NCBI GenBank assembly: GCA_019689955.1
Contig: JADGGM010000111.1
Coordinates: 1-7,982 of the forward strand
Source of the DNA: Gemmatimonadaceae bacterium
Lineage (GTDB): Bacteria > Gemmatimonadota > Gemmatimonadetes > Gemmatimonadales > Gemmatimonadaceae
DNA: 7,982 bases
Direction of reading: 5' to 3'
In this document: piece after piece, positions 1 to 7,300 of the stretch
How positions within the stretch are numbered: the first letter of the stretch is position 1
Layout: every line of letters begins with the position of its first letter
Program-made: the position numbers and the translations under genes
The notes under the pieces: generated by a model
What the model was told of the DNA's origin: nothing
Seen by the model: the letters and a program-made list of their open reading frames with translations, nothing else
The model's database searches: none

Positions 1-92
1 CGCTCGCGCTGCGCGAGCTGCTCGTCCGCCGCGGCGCCGCGCCGCGGCTGCGCGCGGCGGTGGATGACGCCGGCCGCGAGGAGGCCGCATGA
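1..92 (+). CDS. 3' end of an unrecognised upstream gene (partial)
   Basis: An open frame enters from the left edge (first full codon at position 3) and ends at TGA 90-92, giving 29 residues that begin LALRELLVRRGAAPRL and end GREEAA. The tail is rich in Arg, Ala, Leu and Glu and looks like a soluble helical C-terminus. Its stop overlaps the ATG of the next gene in an ATGA junction, the same arrangement as the following gene pair, which supports it being a real operon member rather than chance. It is too short to assign. From known neighbourhoods of DUF4175 genes a MoxR, DUF58 or BatA-type partner would be expected, but nothing visible here proves that. Confidence 0.6.
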   Translation, partial: LALRELLVRRGAAPRLRAAVDDAGREEAA

Positions 93-2032
93 CGCCGATC
101 GAACGCGTTCGCCGCGCGCGCGGCCGGCTGGCCGGTGCGGTGGTGCTCTCGGCACTCTTCTGGGCCGCCGCCGCCGCGATGGCGGTGATCGACCTCGCCG
201 CGCTCGTCGCGCTCATCGCCCCGCTCCCGCCCCTCGTGCGCGCGGCGATCATCCCGCTCGTCATCCTCGCCGCGCTCGCCGCCGGCGGCGCCGTCCTCTG
301 GCGCGGCCGCGCCGCGCGCTCCGTGGAGCGCGTCGCGCTCTGGATCGAGGAGCACGAGCCGAGCTTGCAGTACGCGCTCGTCACCGCGATCGACCCGCGC
401 ATCGCGCCCGCCGAGCGGCACGCCGAGCTGCACCGCATCGCCGAGGGCGCGAACGTGGAAGCGTTCGTCGGGCGCGCCTGGCGCCGCACCGTCGGACAAG
501 CGGTGCTCGTCGCCCTGGTCGCGGCCGGCGTGCTCGCGATCCTGCGCCCGAGCGACCTCCTCGAAGGCGCGGTCCGCGGGCTCCCCGGGCTCCTCCCCGG
601 CGGCGGGCCCCCGGCGCCCATGGCAAACCGCCTCGCCGATCTCACCGCGCGCGTGGAGCCACCGGCCTACGCCCGGCTCCGCGCGGAGACCATCGACGAG
701 CCCACGAGCGTCGCCGCGCTCATCGGGAGCCGCGTCACCTTCACCGGGAAGGGGCCGGCCGAGGGCGTCACCGGCGACGTGGGGAAGGACACCCTCCAGG
801 CCGCCGCCGGCGAGCGCGGGTGGTTCCTCCGCCTCACCATGCCCAAGGAGCCCGCGGTGTTCGCGATGCACGACCGCGCGTACAAGCGCCTCGTCGTGCT
901 CGACCCGCGCACCGACTCCGCGCCCACGGTCCGCCTCAAGCTCCCGCTGCACGACACCACGTACCAGACCGTGCCCAAGGGGAAGCTCGTCATCGAGGCC
1001 GAAGCGACGGACGACATCGGGCTCGCCTACGGGTACATGGAGTATTTCCTCTCCTCGGGCTCCGAGGAGAGCTTCGAGACCAAGCAGATGACCGGCCCGC
1101 GCGTGCAGCTCGGCAACGCCCGCGCGGCCACGCTCCGCGCGGTGATCGACTTCGACACGCTGGGACTCAAGCCGGGGAGCGTGCTCCACATCCGCACCGT
1201 GGCCTTCGACTACAACGACGTCACCGGCCCGGGGAAGGGGGTCTCCGAGACGCGCACCCTCCGCGTGGCCGAGCCGATCGACTCGACCTCGATCAACGCC
1301 GCGCCCCCGCTCCCGATCGACTCCATGTGGATCAGCCAGCGGCTGCTCAACATGAAGACCGACACGCTGATCCGCACCAAGCGGAAGCTGAAGCGCGAGG
1401 ACTTCGTCCACAAGTCGTCGGGGTACAGCAACGCGCAGGAGGACATCCGCAAGCGCGCGCTCGCCGTGGTCGCGCTGCTCGAGGACAACGGCGTGGGCGG
1501 GTCGTTCGAGACGGAGACGAGCAAGAAGCTCCGCGAGGCGGCGGACCTCATGTGGACCGCGCGCGAGCACCTCGCCGTCGCCGAGCCCGACACGGCGATG
1601 CCGTACATGATCAAGATCCTCAAGATCCTCGACGAGATCCGCCTGGCGAACCGGTATCACATGCGCGGGCTGCTGGCCCCCGTGGCGGTGAACATCGAGC
1701 GCGTGCGGCTCACCGGCACGGAGAAGGCGTCGACGTCGCCGCGCAACGCGCGCGATGCGCTGCATGACGCGAACGCGGCGCTCGCCGCGCGGCTCGACGT
1801 CGCCGCGGCGCTCGCACACACCGCGCCGCAGGCGGCGCTCGATTCGCTGACGTACATCCGCGTGGCGGCGCTCACGAAGGCGCCGGCCGTCGCCGCGGCG
1901 CTGGGGGAGGCGATCACTGCGCTCCAGAAGGGGATGCCCGCCGACGACGCGCTCGCCCAGGCGCGCCGCGCGCTCGAGCCCAAGCCACGCTTCCTCGGCG
2001 GCTCGGCCGACTGGGGAGGAGTGATGCCATGA
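89..2032 (+). CDS. DUF4175-like membrane protein
   Basis: A 647-residue protein of unknown biochemical function. The N-terminus has hydrophobic segments at about residues 14-43 and 52-71, then a basic/acidic cytosolic-looking stretch, then a third segment at about 136-152. This leaves the large remainder probably on the periplasmic side. After that comes the block typical of DUF4175 proteins: VEPPAY at 189-194, a 'VAALIGSRVTFTGKG' beta stretch, and a second beta region with DDIGLA at 308-313 followed by YGYMEYF. The C-terminal 220 residues are mainly helical. The protein contains no cysteine. The start is set by GAGGAGG at 78-84, four bases before ATG 89, and by the ATGA overlap with the gene upstream. 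Its stop overlaps the next ATG, so it is probably translated together with the DUF4159 gene. Family proteins are found with MoxR/BatA-type genes, suggesting an envelope complex. The family assignment rests on remembered motifs, not a search; it could be a divergent relative. Confidence 0.75.
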   Translation: MTPIERVRRARGRLAGAVVLSALFWAAAAAMAVIDLAALVALIAPLPPLVRAAIIPLVILAALAAGGAVLWRGRAARSVERVALWIEEHEPSLQYALVTAIDPRIAPAERHAELHRIAEGANVEAFVGRAWRRTVGQAVLVALVAAGVLAILRPSDLLEGAVRGLPGLLPGGGPPAPMANRLADLTARVEPPAYARLRAETIDEPTSVAALIGSRVTFTGKGPAEGVTGDVGKDTLQAAAGERGWFLRLTMPKEPAVFAMHDRAYKRLVVLDPRTDSAPTVRLKLPLHDTTYQTVPKGKLVIEAEATDDIGLAYGYMEYFLSSGSEESFETKQMTGPRVQLGNARAATLRAVIDFDTLGLKPGSVLHIRTVAFDYNDVTGPGKGVSETRTLRVAEPIDSTSINAAPPLPIDSMWISQRLLNMKTDTLIRTKRKLKREDFVHKSSGYSNAQEDIRKRALAVVALLEDNGVGGSFETETSKKLREAADLMWTAREHLAVAEPDTAMPYMIKILKILDEIRLANRYHMRGLLAPVAVNIERVRLTGTEKASTSPRNARDALHDANAALAARLDVAAALAHTAPQAALDSLTYIRVAALTKAPAVAAALGEAITALQKGMPADDALAQARRALEPKPRFLGGSADWGGVMP

Positions 2033-2640
2033 GCCAGTTCGTCTTCGCCACCGCCGAGTACGCGTCGGGGGACTGGGAGAGCGCCCCCGCGCTCCCCGAG
2101 AACGTCATCGACACGCTGGCGAAGTACACCACCATCGACGTGGCGCCCGTCGGCGTGAACGTGAAGCTCTCCTCCGACGAGCTGTTCAACTATCCGTTCG
2201 TGTGGATGACCGGCCACCTCCCCGTGCGCTTCACCGACGCCGAGCGGCGGAACGTGAAGCGCTACGTGGAGCGCGGCGGCTTCCTCATGATCGACGACCA
2301 CAACCACGACATCACCGGCGTCTTCCACAAGACCGTCAACGAGGAGATCGAGCGGCTCTTCGGGAAGATGACGCGGTTGCCGAAGGACCACGAGCTGTAT
2401 CGCTGCTTCTTCGTCTTCGAGGATGGGCCGCCGAACACGCACCACGAGCTGAACGGCTACGGCGACGACCTGCTCCACCGGTACCTCGACGCGGTGCTCG
2501 TGAACGGCCGCATCGGGCTCCTCTACAGCAGCAAGGATTACAGCTCCGAGTGGAACTTCCACGCGGAGACCAAGAAGTTCATGCAGCAGGATCCCACGAA
2601 GTTCGCCGTCAACCTGATCGTGTATGCGCTCACCCGGTAG
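2029..2640 (+). CDS. DUF4159 domain protein, stand-alone, without signal peptide
   Basis: A 203-residue protein that is essentially one DUF4159 domain from end to end. Recognisable family blocks are GDW at residues 14-16, YPFVWMTGH at 55-63, the RGGFLMIDDHNHD block at 82-94, DH at 120-121, ELNGYGDDL at 140-148, SKDYSSEW at 168-175 and VNLIVYALTR at the C-terminus. DUF4159 is thought to have a fold related to class I glutamine amidotransferases; the function is unknown. The only cysteine is C126, not in a nucleophile-elbow context, so amidotransferase chemistry is unlikely. There is no signal peptide or membrane segment: the domain starts at residue 3 or so, implying a cytoplasmic site or recruitment by its membrane neighbours. 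The start is firm, with AGGAG at 2017-2021 seven bases before the ATG and a 4-bp ATGA overlap with the DUF4175-like gene. Confidence 0.88.
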   Translation: MSQFVFATAEYASGDWESAPALPENVIDTLAKYTTIDVAPVGVNVKLSSDELFNYPFVWMTGHLPVRFTDAERRNVKRYVERGGFLMIDDHNHDITGVFHKTVNEEIERLFGKMTRLPKDHELYRCFFVFEDGPPNTHHELNGYGDDLLHRYLDAVLVNGRIGLLYSSKDYSSEWNFHAETKKFMQQDPTKFAVNLIVYALTR

Positions 2641-3916
2641 CGCGGCCCGCAGCAGCCTCGAGTGGCTGCTGCGCGGCGCGGTGCTCGTGCTGCTCGCAGC
2701 CTATCTCGCGCGGACGATCCGCGCGCAGCGCCACGGCGCGGAGGAGCGCGCGACGTCGTCGGAGCTCCGGAGCGCGCTCGCGCGGTGGAGCACGGTGGTG
2801 GCCCCCGACCGCGTGCACGTGGTGCTCGACCACCCGCCGGCGGGGCTCGAGCGCGACTGGCTCGCGGCGCTCCCCAGCGCGTCGACGGCCGTGGCGTGGA
2901 GCGGGCCGACGCTCCTCCCCTCGGCGATCGCGGTGGAGCCGCGCGCGGACCCCGCGCGCGGGGCCGAGGTGAGCGTCGCCGCGCCCGCGGGGACGATGGT
3001 CGTGCTGCGCGACACCGTCGGCCCGCTCGACAGCGCCCGCGCCACGGCGATCGGCGTGCGCGCGTACCTCCCCAAGCCGCGCCGCACGACGGACGCGGTG
3101 GTGGGCCCCGTGGTCGCACGCGGCGCCGTCCACGACTCGCTCTCGCTCAAGAAGCTCCTCGTACTGGGCCCCGCGAACTGGGAGACGAAGTTCACGGTGG
3201 CCGCGCTCGAGGAGCGCGGCTGGAAGGTCGATGCGCACATCGCGCTCTCCCCCAAGGGAGACGTGCAGCAAGGGGAGATCGGCGCGATCGACACCGCCCG
3301 CTACTCCGCCGTGCTCGCGATCGACTCGAGCGCGGGGCGCTACGGCGAGCGGATCGCGCAGTACGTGCGCAGCGGGGGCGGGCTCGTGCTCTGGAGCCCG
3401 GCCACGAAAGCGCGTTCGCTCGCCGCGATCGCGCCGGGGACCGCGGGGATGCTGCAGGAGGACGAAGGCGCTGCGCCGAGCGACACCGCGCCGCGCGCCG
3501 CGCTCGAGCTGACCCCCATCACGCAGCTCGCCCCCGACGCCGTCGTGCTCGAGCGCCGCGGCAACGACGTGGCGCTCGCCGCGCGCCGCGTGGGGTCGGG
3601 GCGTGTGATCGAGACCGGCTACACGAACTCCTGGCGGTGGCGCATGGCCGGCGCCGGTGACGACGCGCCCGAGCAGCATCGCGCGTGGCTCGCCTCCCTC
3701 GTCGCCAACGTCGCGTACGCGGGGCGCACGGTGATCCCCACGCCGCCAACGGATGTCGCGCCGCTCGCCTCGCTCATCGAACGCCTCGGCCCCTCGACGC
3801 CGGATGACGGGCAGGTGCCGCGCGACCCGAACGCGATCGCGCGCTGGATGTTTGCGATGCTCTGCATCGCCCTCATCATCGAGTGGGCCTCGCGCCGTCT
3901 GCGCGGCGTGAAATGA
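2624..3916 (+). CDS. Membrane protein with amidotransferase-like (GATase1-like) domain
   Basis: A 430-residue protein of unknown function. A membrane segment lies at about residues 13-30 after a short basic N-terminus, and a second at about 408-421 (MFAMLCIALIIEW) followed by the basic tail SRRLRGVK, so the bulk of the protein is probably held between two membrane anchors. Residues 176-265 read as an alternating beta/alpha domain (KKLLVLGPANWETKF, then LEERGWKVDAHIAL, YSAVLAIDSS, YVRSGGGLVLWSP), resembling the amidotransferase-like domain of BatA-associated proteins. No G-x-C-x-G nucleophile is present; the only cysteine is in the C-terminal membrane segment. Residues 35-165 look alpha/beta but I cannot name them. 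The ATG lies inside the DUF4159 gene (17-bp overlap) with no clear ribosome site, so coupling with upstream translation is likely. The next in-frame start, GTG 2681, would cut into the first membrane segment. Confidence 0.72.
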   Translation: MRSPGSAARSSLEWLLRGAVLVLLAAYLARTIRAQRHGAEERATSSELRSALARWSTVVAPDRVHVVLDHPPAGLERDWLAALPSASTAVAWSGPTLLPSAIAVEPRADPARGAEVSVAAPAGTMVVLRDTVGPLDSARATAIGVRAYLPKPRRTTDAVVGPVVARGAVHDSLSLKKLLVLGPANWETKFTVAALEERGWKVDAHIALSPKGDVQQGEIGAIDTARYSAVLAIDSSAGRYGERIAQYVRSGGGLVLWSPATKARSLAAIAPGTAGMLQEDEGAAPSDTAPRAALELTPITQLAPDAVVLERRGNDVALAARRVGSGRVIETGYTNSWRWRMAGAGDDAPEQHRAWLASLVANVAYAGRTVIPTPPTDVAPLASLIERLGPSTPDDGQVPRDPNAIARWMFAMLCIALIIEWASRRLRGVK

Positions 3917-3955
3917 TTCGCGATCGTGTAGGGGTTCGGCCGCTTTCGATTGTCA

Positions 3956-3962
3956 TATATAA
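3956..3962 (+). promoter_or_regulatory. Candidate promoter -10 element upstream of tatA
   Basis: TATATAA stands out as the only strongly AT-rich stretch in the 211-bp gap 3917-4127 between the membrane protein gene and tatA. A plausible -10 is TATATA 3956-3961 or TATAAC 3958-3963. The best -35 at standard spacing, TTCGGC at 3935-3940 (17 bp before TATAAC), is weak, while the better-looking TTGTCA at 3950-3955 is too close. If used, it would give a leader of about 160 nt for tatA. The rest of the gap holds a hairpin at 4042-4076 and no convincing gene. The promoter is inferred only from composition and position. Confidence 0.35.
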
Positions 3963-4041
3963 CGAGCACCGCACGGAGCGTGAGAGAGACGGGCGGTTGC
4001 TCGTGGTAGGGGTAGTGTCATTCTTCCTCCGAGTGTTGTCC

Positions 4042-4076
4042 GACGAGCGCCCTCGTTCACGCGGGGGCGTTTCGTC
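4042..4076 (+). other. Stem-loop in the tatA leader / downstream of the left operon
   Basis: The strand folds as a 9-bp stem (4047-4055 with 4062-4070, including two G-T wobbles) around the 6-nt loop TTCACG. It continues through a one-base bulge at 4071 into five more pairs (4042-4046 with 4072-4076). No run of T follows, so it is not a classical intrinsic terminator. It may be a weak terminator for the upstream operon, an RNA 3'-end stabiliser, or a structured 5' leader of tatA. Confidence 0.4.
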
Positions 4077-4117
4077 CATCTAGGAAGGCCACGATTCCGC
4101 GTGCCGGCTCACGTGCC

Positions 4118-4124
4118 GGGAGGG
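4118..4124 (+). promoter_or_regulatory. Ribosome binding site of tatA
   Basis: GGGAGGG lies three bases before ATG 4128 and favours that codon over the in-frame GTG at 4101. The GTG does have AGGAAGG at 4082-4088, but 12 bases away, and would add nine residues (MPAHVPGGR) unlike any TatA N-terminus, which normally enters its membrane helix within the first ten residues. Confidence 0.6.
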
Positions 4125-4127
4125 CGC

Positions 4128-4283
4128 ATGTTCTTCGGAAAATTCGGGTTCGGGGAGATTCTCCTCATCCTCTTCATCGCGATGCTCCTCTTCGGCGCCA
4201 AGCGCATCCCGGAGCTCGCCGGCTCCGTGGGCAAGGGGATCCGCGCCTTCAAGGCCGGCGCGCGCGGCGAGAACGAGCCGTAA
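4128..4283 (+). CDS. tatA: Sec-independent translocase subunit TatA (TatA/E family, short)
   Basis: A 51-residue protein with the full TatA plan. A short N-terminus (MFFGKFGFGE) with a polar residue at the membrane edge (E10) leads into a single membrane helix (residues 11-21). Then come the FG hinge (F22-G23) with AKRIPEL, and an amphipathic helix (about 29-43) ending in a short charged tail. TatA oligomers form or support the pore through which TatC-bound, twin-arginine signal proteins cross the inner membrane folded. The protein is at the short end of the family, with almost no acidic C-terminal tail. No tatB or tatC is adjacent, which is common where tatA genes are scattered. It has its own gap, candidate promoter and leader upstream and a strong terminator 23 bp after its TAA, so it is probably a single-gene transcript. 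TatB is less likely because its longer C-terminal helix is absent. Confidence 0.93.
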   Translation: MFFGKFGFGEILLILFIAMLLFGAKRIPELAGSVGKGIRAFKAGARGENEP

Positions 4284-4305
4284 CACGACGATCGCTCCAC
4301 GACGA

Positions 4306-4354
4306 AAGCCCCCGCGTGCACCTCACACGAGTGCACGCGGGGGCTTCTGTTTTT
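4306..4354 (+). terminator. Intrinsic terminator of tatA, between convergent genes
   Basis: A perfect 16-bp stem (4306-4321 pairing with 4331-4346, GC-rich core GCCCCCGCGTGCAC) with a 9-nt loop is followed by CTGTTTTT. It ends tatA 23 bp after its stop. On the minus strand the same stem lies about 40 bp beyond the receptor stop, but only a weak TTTCGTC follows, so termination in that direction is plausible rather than strong. Confidence 0.92.
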
Positions 4355-4388
4355 CCGCCGGCGTACGGCGCCGCGAAACGCCCGGCGC

Positions 4389-7300
4389 TCAGTGTTTCTG
4401 CAGTTCCGCCATCTGCAGCATCACCTGCTGCGTCGGCGGGAGCCGCTTCTTCTGCTCGTCCGTGAGCACCTTGCTCACTTCGAGCACGGCGGAGAGCATC
4501 GCCTTCTGCATGTGCGGCATCACCTTCCCCAGCCGCTTCTGCAGGTCCTTGTCCTTGATCTTGTCCCCGCGCTTGGTCACGTAGTCGACGATCGGGGCGA
4601 GGAGCGAATCGCTCTGCGCCTCGAAGCGAGCGTTGATCCCCTCGATCGTCTTCACCTGCTCCTCGGTGAGGAGGAGGGAGTCCTTCATCTGCACGAACGA
4701 GGTCACGGGGTTGTTCGTGAGCGCGTGAAGCCGCTCCTTCACCTGGGCCGGGGTGAGTGGCGCCGCGTCCTTGTCGGCGTGCACGAGCCCGAGCTGCCGC
4801 GCCATGCTCACGTGCGGCGGGCCGCCGAAGTGGAGCGACGCGCCGAGCTGTACCTGGAACGGCCCGGAGAAGCGGCTCGACCGGTAGCGGCGCGGGCGCC
4901 CTTCGCCGAACTGCTGGTTCACGCGGTAGCGGAACTGCTGCGTCGCCGGATCGAACCCGTCGACGTAGAGCAGCGTGGGGTCGAGCACGTCGTTCGCGCC
5001 GGCGATCTGGCCGAGCGGTGTGTCGGCGAGGCCGAGCGCGCGGAGCATGGCGCCCATCGCGTTCACCGTCGTCACCTGGAACTGCAAGCGGTCGCCGAGC
5101 CCGCCGATCCCGAGGTTCTGCCCCGGGAGATTGAAGTTGAAGTTGATGTTCGGGCGGAGCTTCCACCCCGTGTGGCAGCTGTTGCGCCCCGCGATCCGGC
5201 CGAGCTGCGCCTCCAGGCACGCGCGCGTGCGCGGCGTGGCCGTGGCCAGGAGCGAGCGCATCTCGCTCGCCAGCACCGTGTCGCTCACCGTCGCCGGATC
5301 GAACACGAACGCGCGGTCATCGTTGCGCCCGTCGCCGTTCACGTCCCCCGACACCATCGGGGTGTAGGGAATCCCCGAGGTGAGCTGCGCCTGCACGGAG
5401 AGCGAGATCCACCTGATCCCGAACGACGTGCTCAGCGTGAACTGGTGCGTGGGCTGCGTCGCCGGCGCCCATTCGCGCACGAACGGGTCGCCGGCAGTGG
5501 AGCCATCGAAGCCGCGCTGCTGCGCGCGGGCGTAGTTGTACGTGTAGCTCAGGGTGAGCGGGAGCTTGCCGAAGATCGGCTGCGGCTTCGTCGCCGAGAG
5601 CGTGATCTGGAACGCCGTCGAGCGCAGGTCCGACTGATAGCTCATCACGCTCCCGAAACGATCCGTGATGCGCGACGCGCCCGGCGCCACCACGCCGGTG
5701 GTGGGGACGATCCCGCTCGGCGGGACGTAGACGGGGCGGTTTCCCTCGTTGGCCAGTGTGAAGACCGGCGTGCGGCGGAGGTTGAGGTCCACGCCGCTCT
5801 CCCCGTTGAGGCCGAGCGAGTACGTCCCGCTCACGCTGATCGGCCACCCTTTGAAGCTGAGCCCACTCACCTGCGCGTTCGCGCGCCAGCTCAGCGGGGC
5901 GTGGTACGACGGGTCGAACATCGTCACGCTCGGCTTGTCGGTGGAGAACTCCGCGGGCGCCGAGCCGTCGAGGCACTGGTCGGGGACCGTGCTCCCGTCC
6001 TCGAGGTAGTGCGACCAATCGGGGACCGGGGTGGCGTCGCCCACGCAGGTGAGCTGCCGCACCGTGTTCGGGAGCCCCGTCGCATCCACGAGCGACGCGA
6101 TACGTCCGGGCTGGATGACACCGCGGAACGCCCCGATCCCGCCCGAGATCGTGATCGGCGGGCGGTACTGGCCGCGCTGCGCGAGGAGGAACGACATCGG
6201 CGTCGGGCGCGCCGCCGCGCCTCCCGGCGTCCACGAGAAGCCGATGCGCGGGCTCAGCCCGAGGTCGTTCGGCACCTCGTCGGTGCGGCGGCCGAACAGT
6301 GTGTCGATGACCGGGTTGTACTCCGGCACGGTCCCCGAGTGCGCCATGTCGAGCCGGAAGCCGTACTGGAGCTGGAACGCGCTCGACGGCGTGCGCCACT
6401 CGCCGCCGAGCCAGAGCGCGGCGTTGGTCGACTTGGTGCTGCGCTCGAAGGAGGAGAGCGTGCGCGAGTACGACGCTGGGCGGTTCGCCGCGAGGTCCTC
6501 GAGCGACTGGTAGGTGAACACGCCGAACGGGTCGCTCACGTTGCGCGACGTGGTCCAGTGGTACGTGAGCGACTGCCCGAACTTGATGCGCGTCCGGCTG
6601 TCCTCGGTCATCCACGACAGCTCGTTGCTCGTCTCCCACGAGCGCGATTCGTTGCGCGAGAGCCCGCCGGTGCCGCCGCCGAAGTTGAGCGAGGTGATCC
6701 CGCTGTTCCCGTCGGCGTACTGCGCGCCCACGCGCACCGACCCCTTGGGGAGGGTGAGGAACGGGTCCGCGTGCGACGACGACGACTGGATGCTGGTCTT
6801 GAGCTCGTCCACCAGCCCGGCCACGTATCCGGACGCGGAGAGCTGCAGCCCCATGTTGGTCGACTCGTTCTGGTTCCCCTGCGACGGGAAGCCGAGCGCG
6901 GAGATCCCGCCGCCGAGCTGGCTCGAGCGCCCCCACGTCCCGGTGAGCGTGAGCGACGTCGTGGCCGTGGGGGTCGCGTCGAGGCGCACGATCGCCGAGC
7001 GGTTGAGCCGCGTGTTGTCGCTCGGGATCTCTCCCGTGGTCGTCGGCACGCCGAGCGCGCCGAGCGTGCTCGCGAGCGCGTCGATCGTGTCGCGCGAGAG
7101 CCCGTACTGCGTGAGCAGCGTGTGGTTGAGCGAGAGGAGCGACTGCAGGTCGCTCGTGCTCACGTTGTTCGAGTATCCCGCCATGAAGTGCGCGACCCCG
7201 CGCTTGATCGGCCCGCTCACCGTGCCGCTCCAGTTCAGGTTGCGCGCGATCGGGGTGGGGGAGGCGGGGTCGGCCCACGCCAGGTGTGGGTCGGCGAGCG

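Noticed and set aside
64..1767. Long plus-strand open frame (567 codons) overlapping the DUF4175-like gene
   Set aside because: The product is almost entirely Arg, Ala, Pro, Gly and His, typical of an out-of-frame reading of GC-rich coding DNA. The overlapping frame has membrane segments and family motifs.
1657..2562. Minus-strand open frame of 301 codons across the DUF4175/DUF4159 junction
   Set aside because: Val/Glu/His-rich product with no motif; it is antisense to two well-supported genes with ribosome sites.
3883..4083. Plus-strand 66-codon frame in the gap before tatA
   Set aside because: It starts inside the preceding gene, has no ribosome site or family resemblance, and runs through the promoter-like element and the hairpin.
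4101..4127. Upstream GTG start for tatA
   Set aside because: It would add nine residues atypical of TatA; ATG 4128 has a closer ribosome site and gives the standard N-terminus.
5317..7278. Minus-strand open frame of 653 codons inside the receptor gene
   Set aside because: Low-complexity Arg/Ala/Pro/His composition, in another frame of the receptor, which has clear domain structure.
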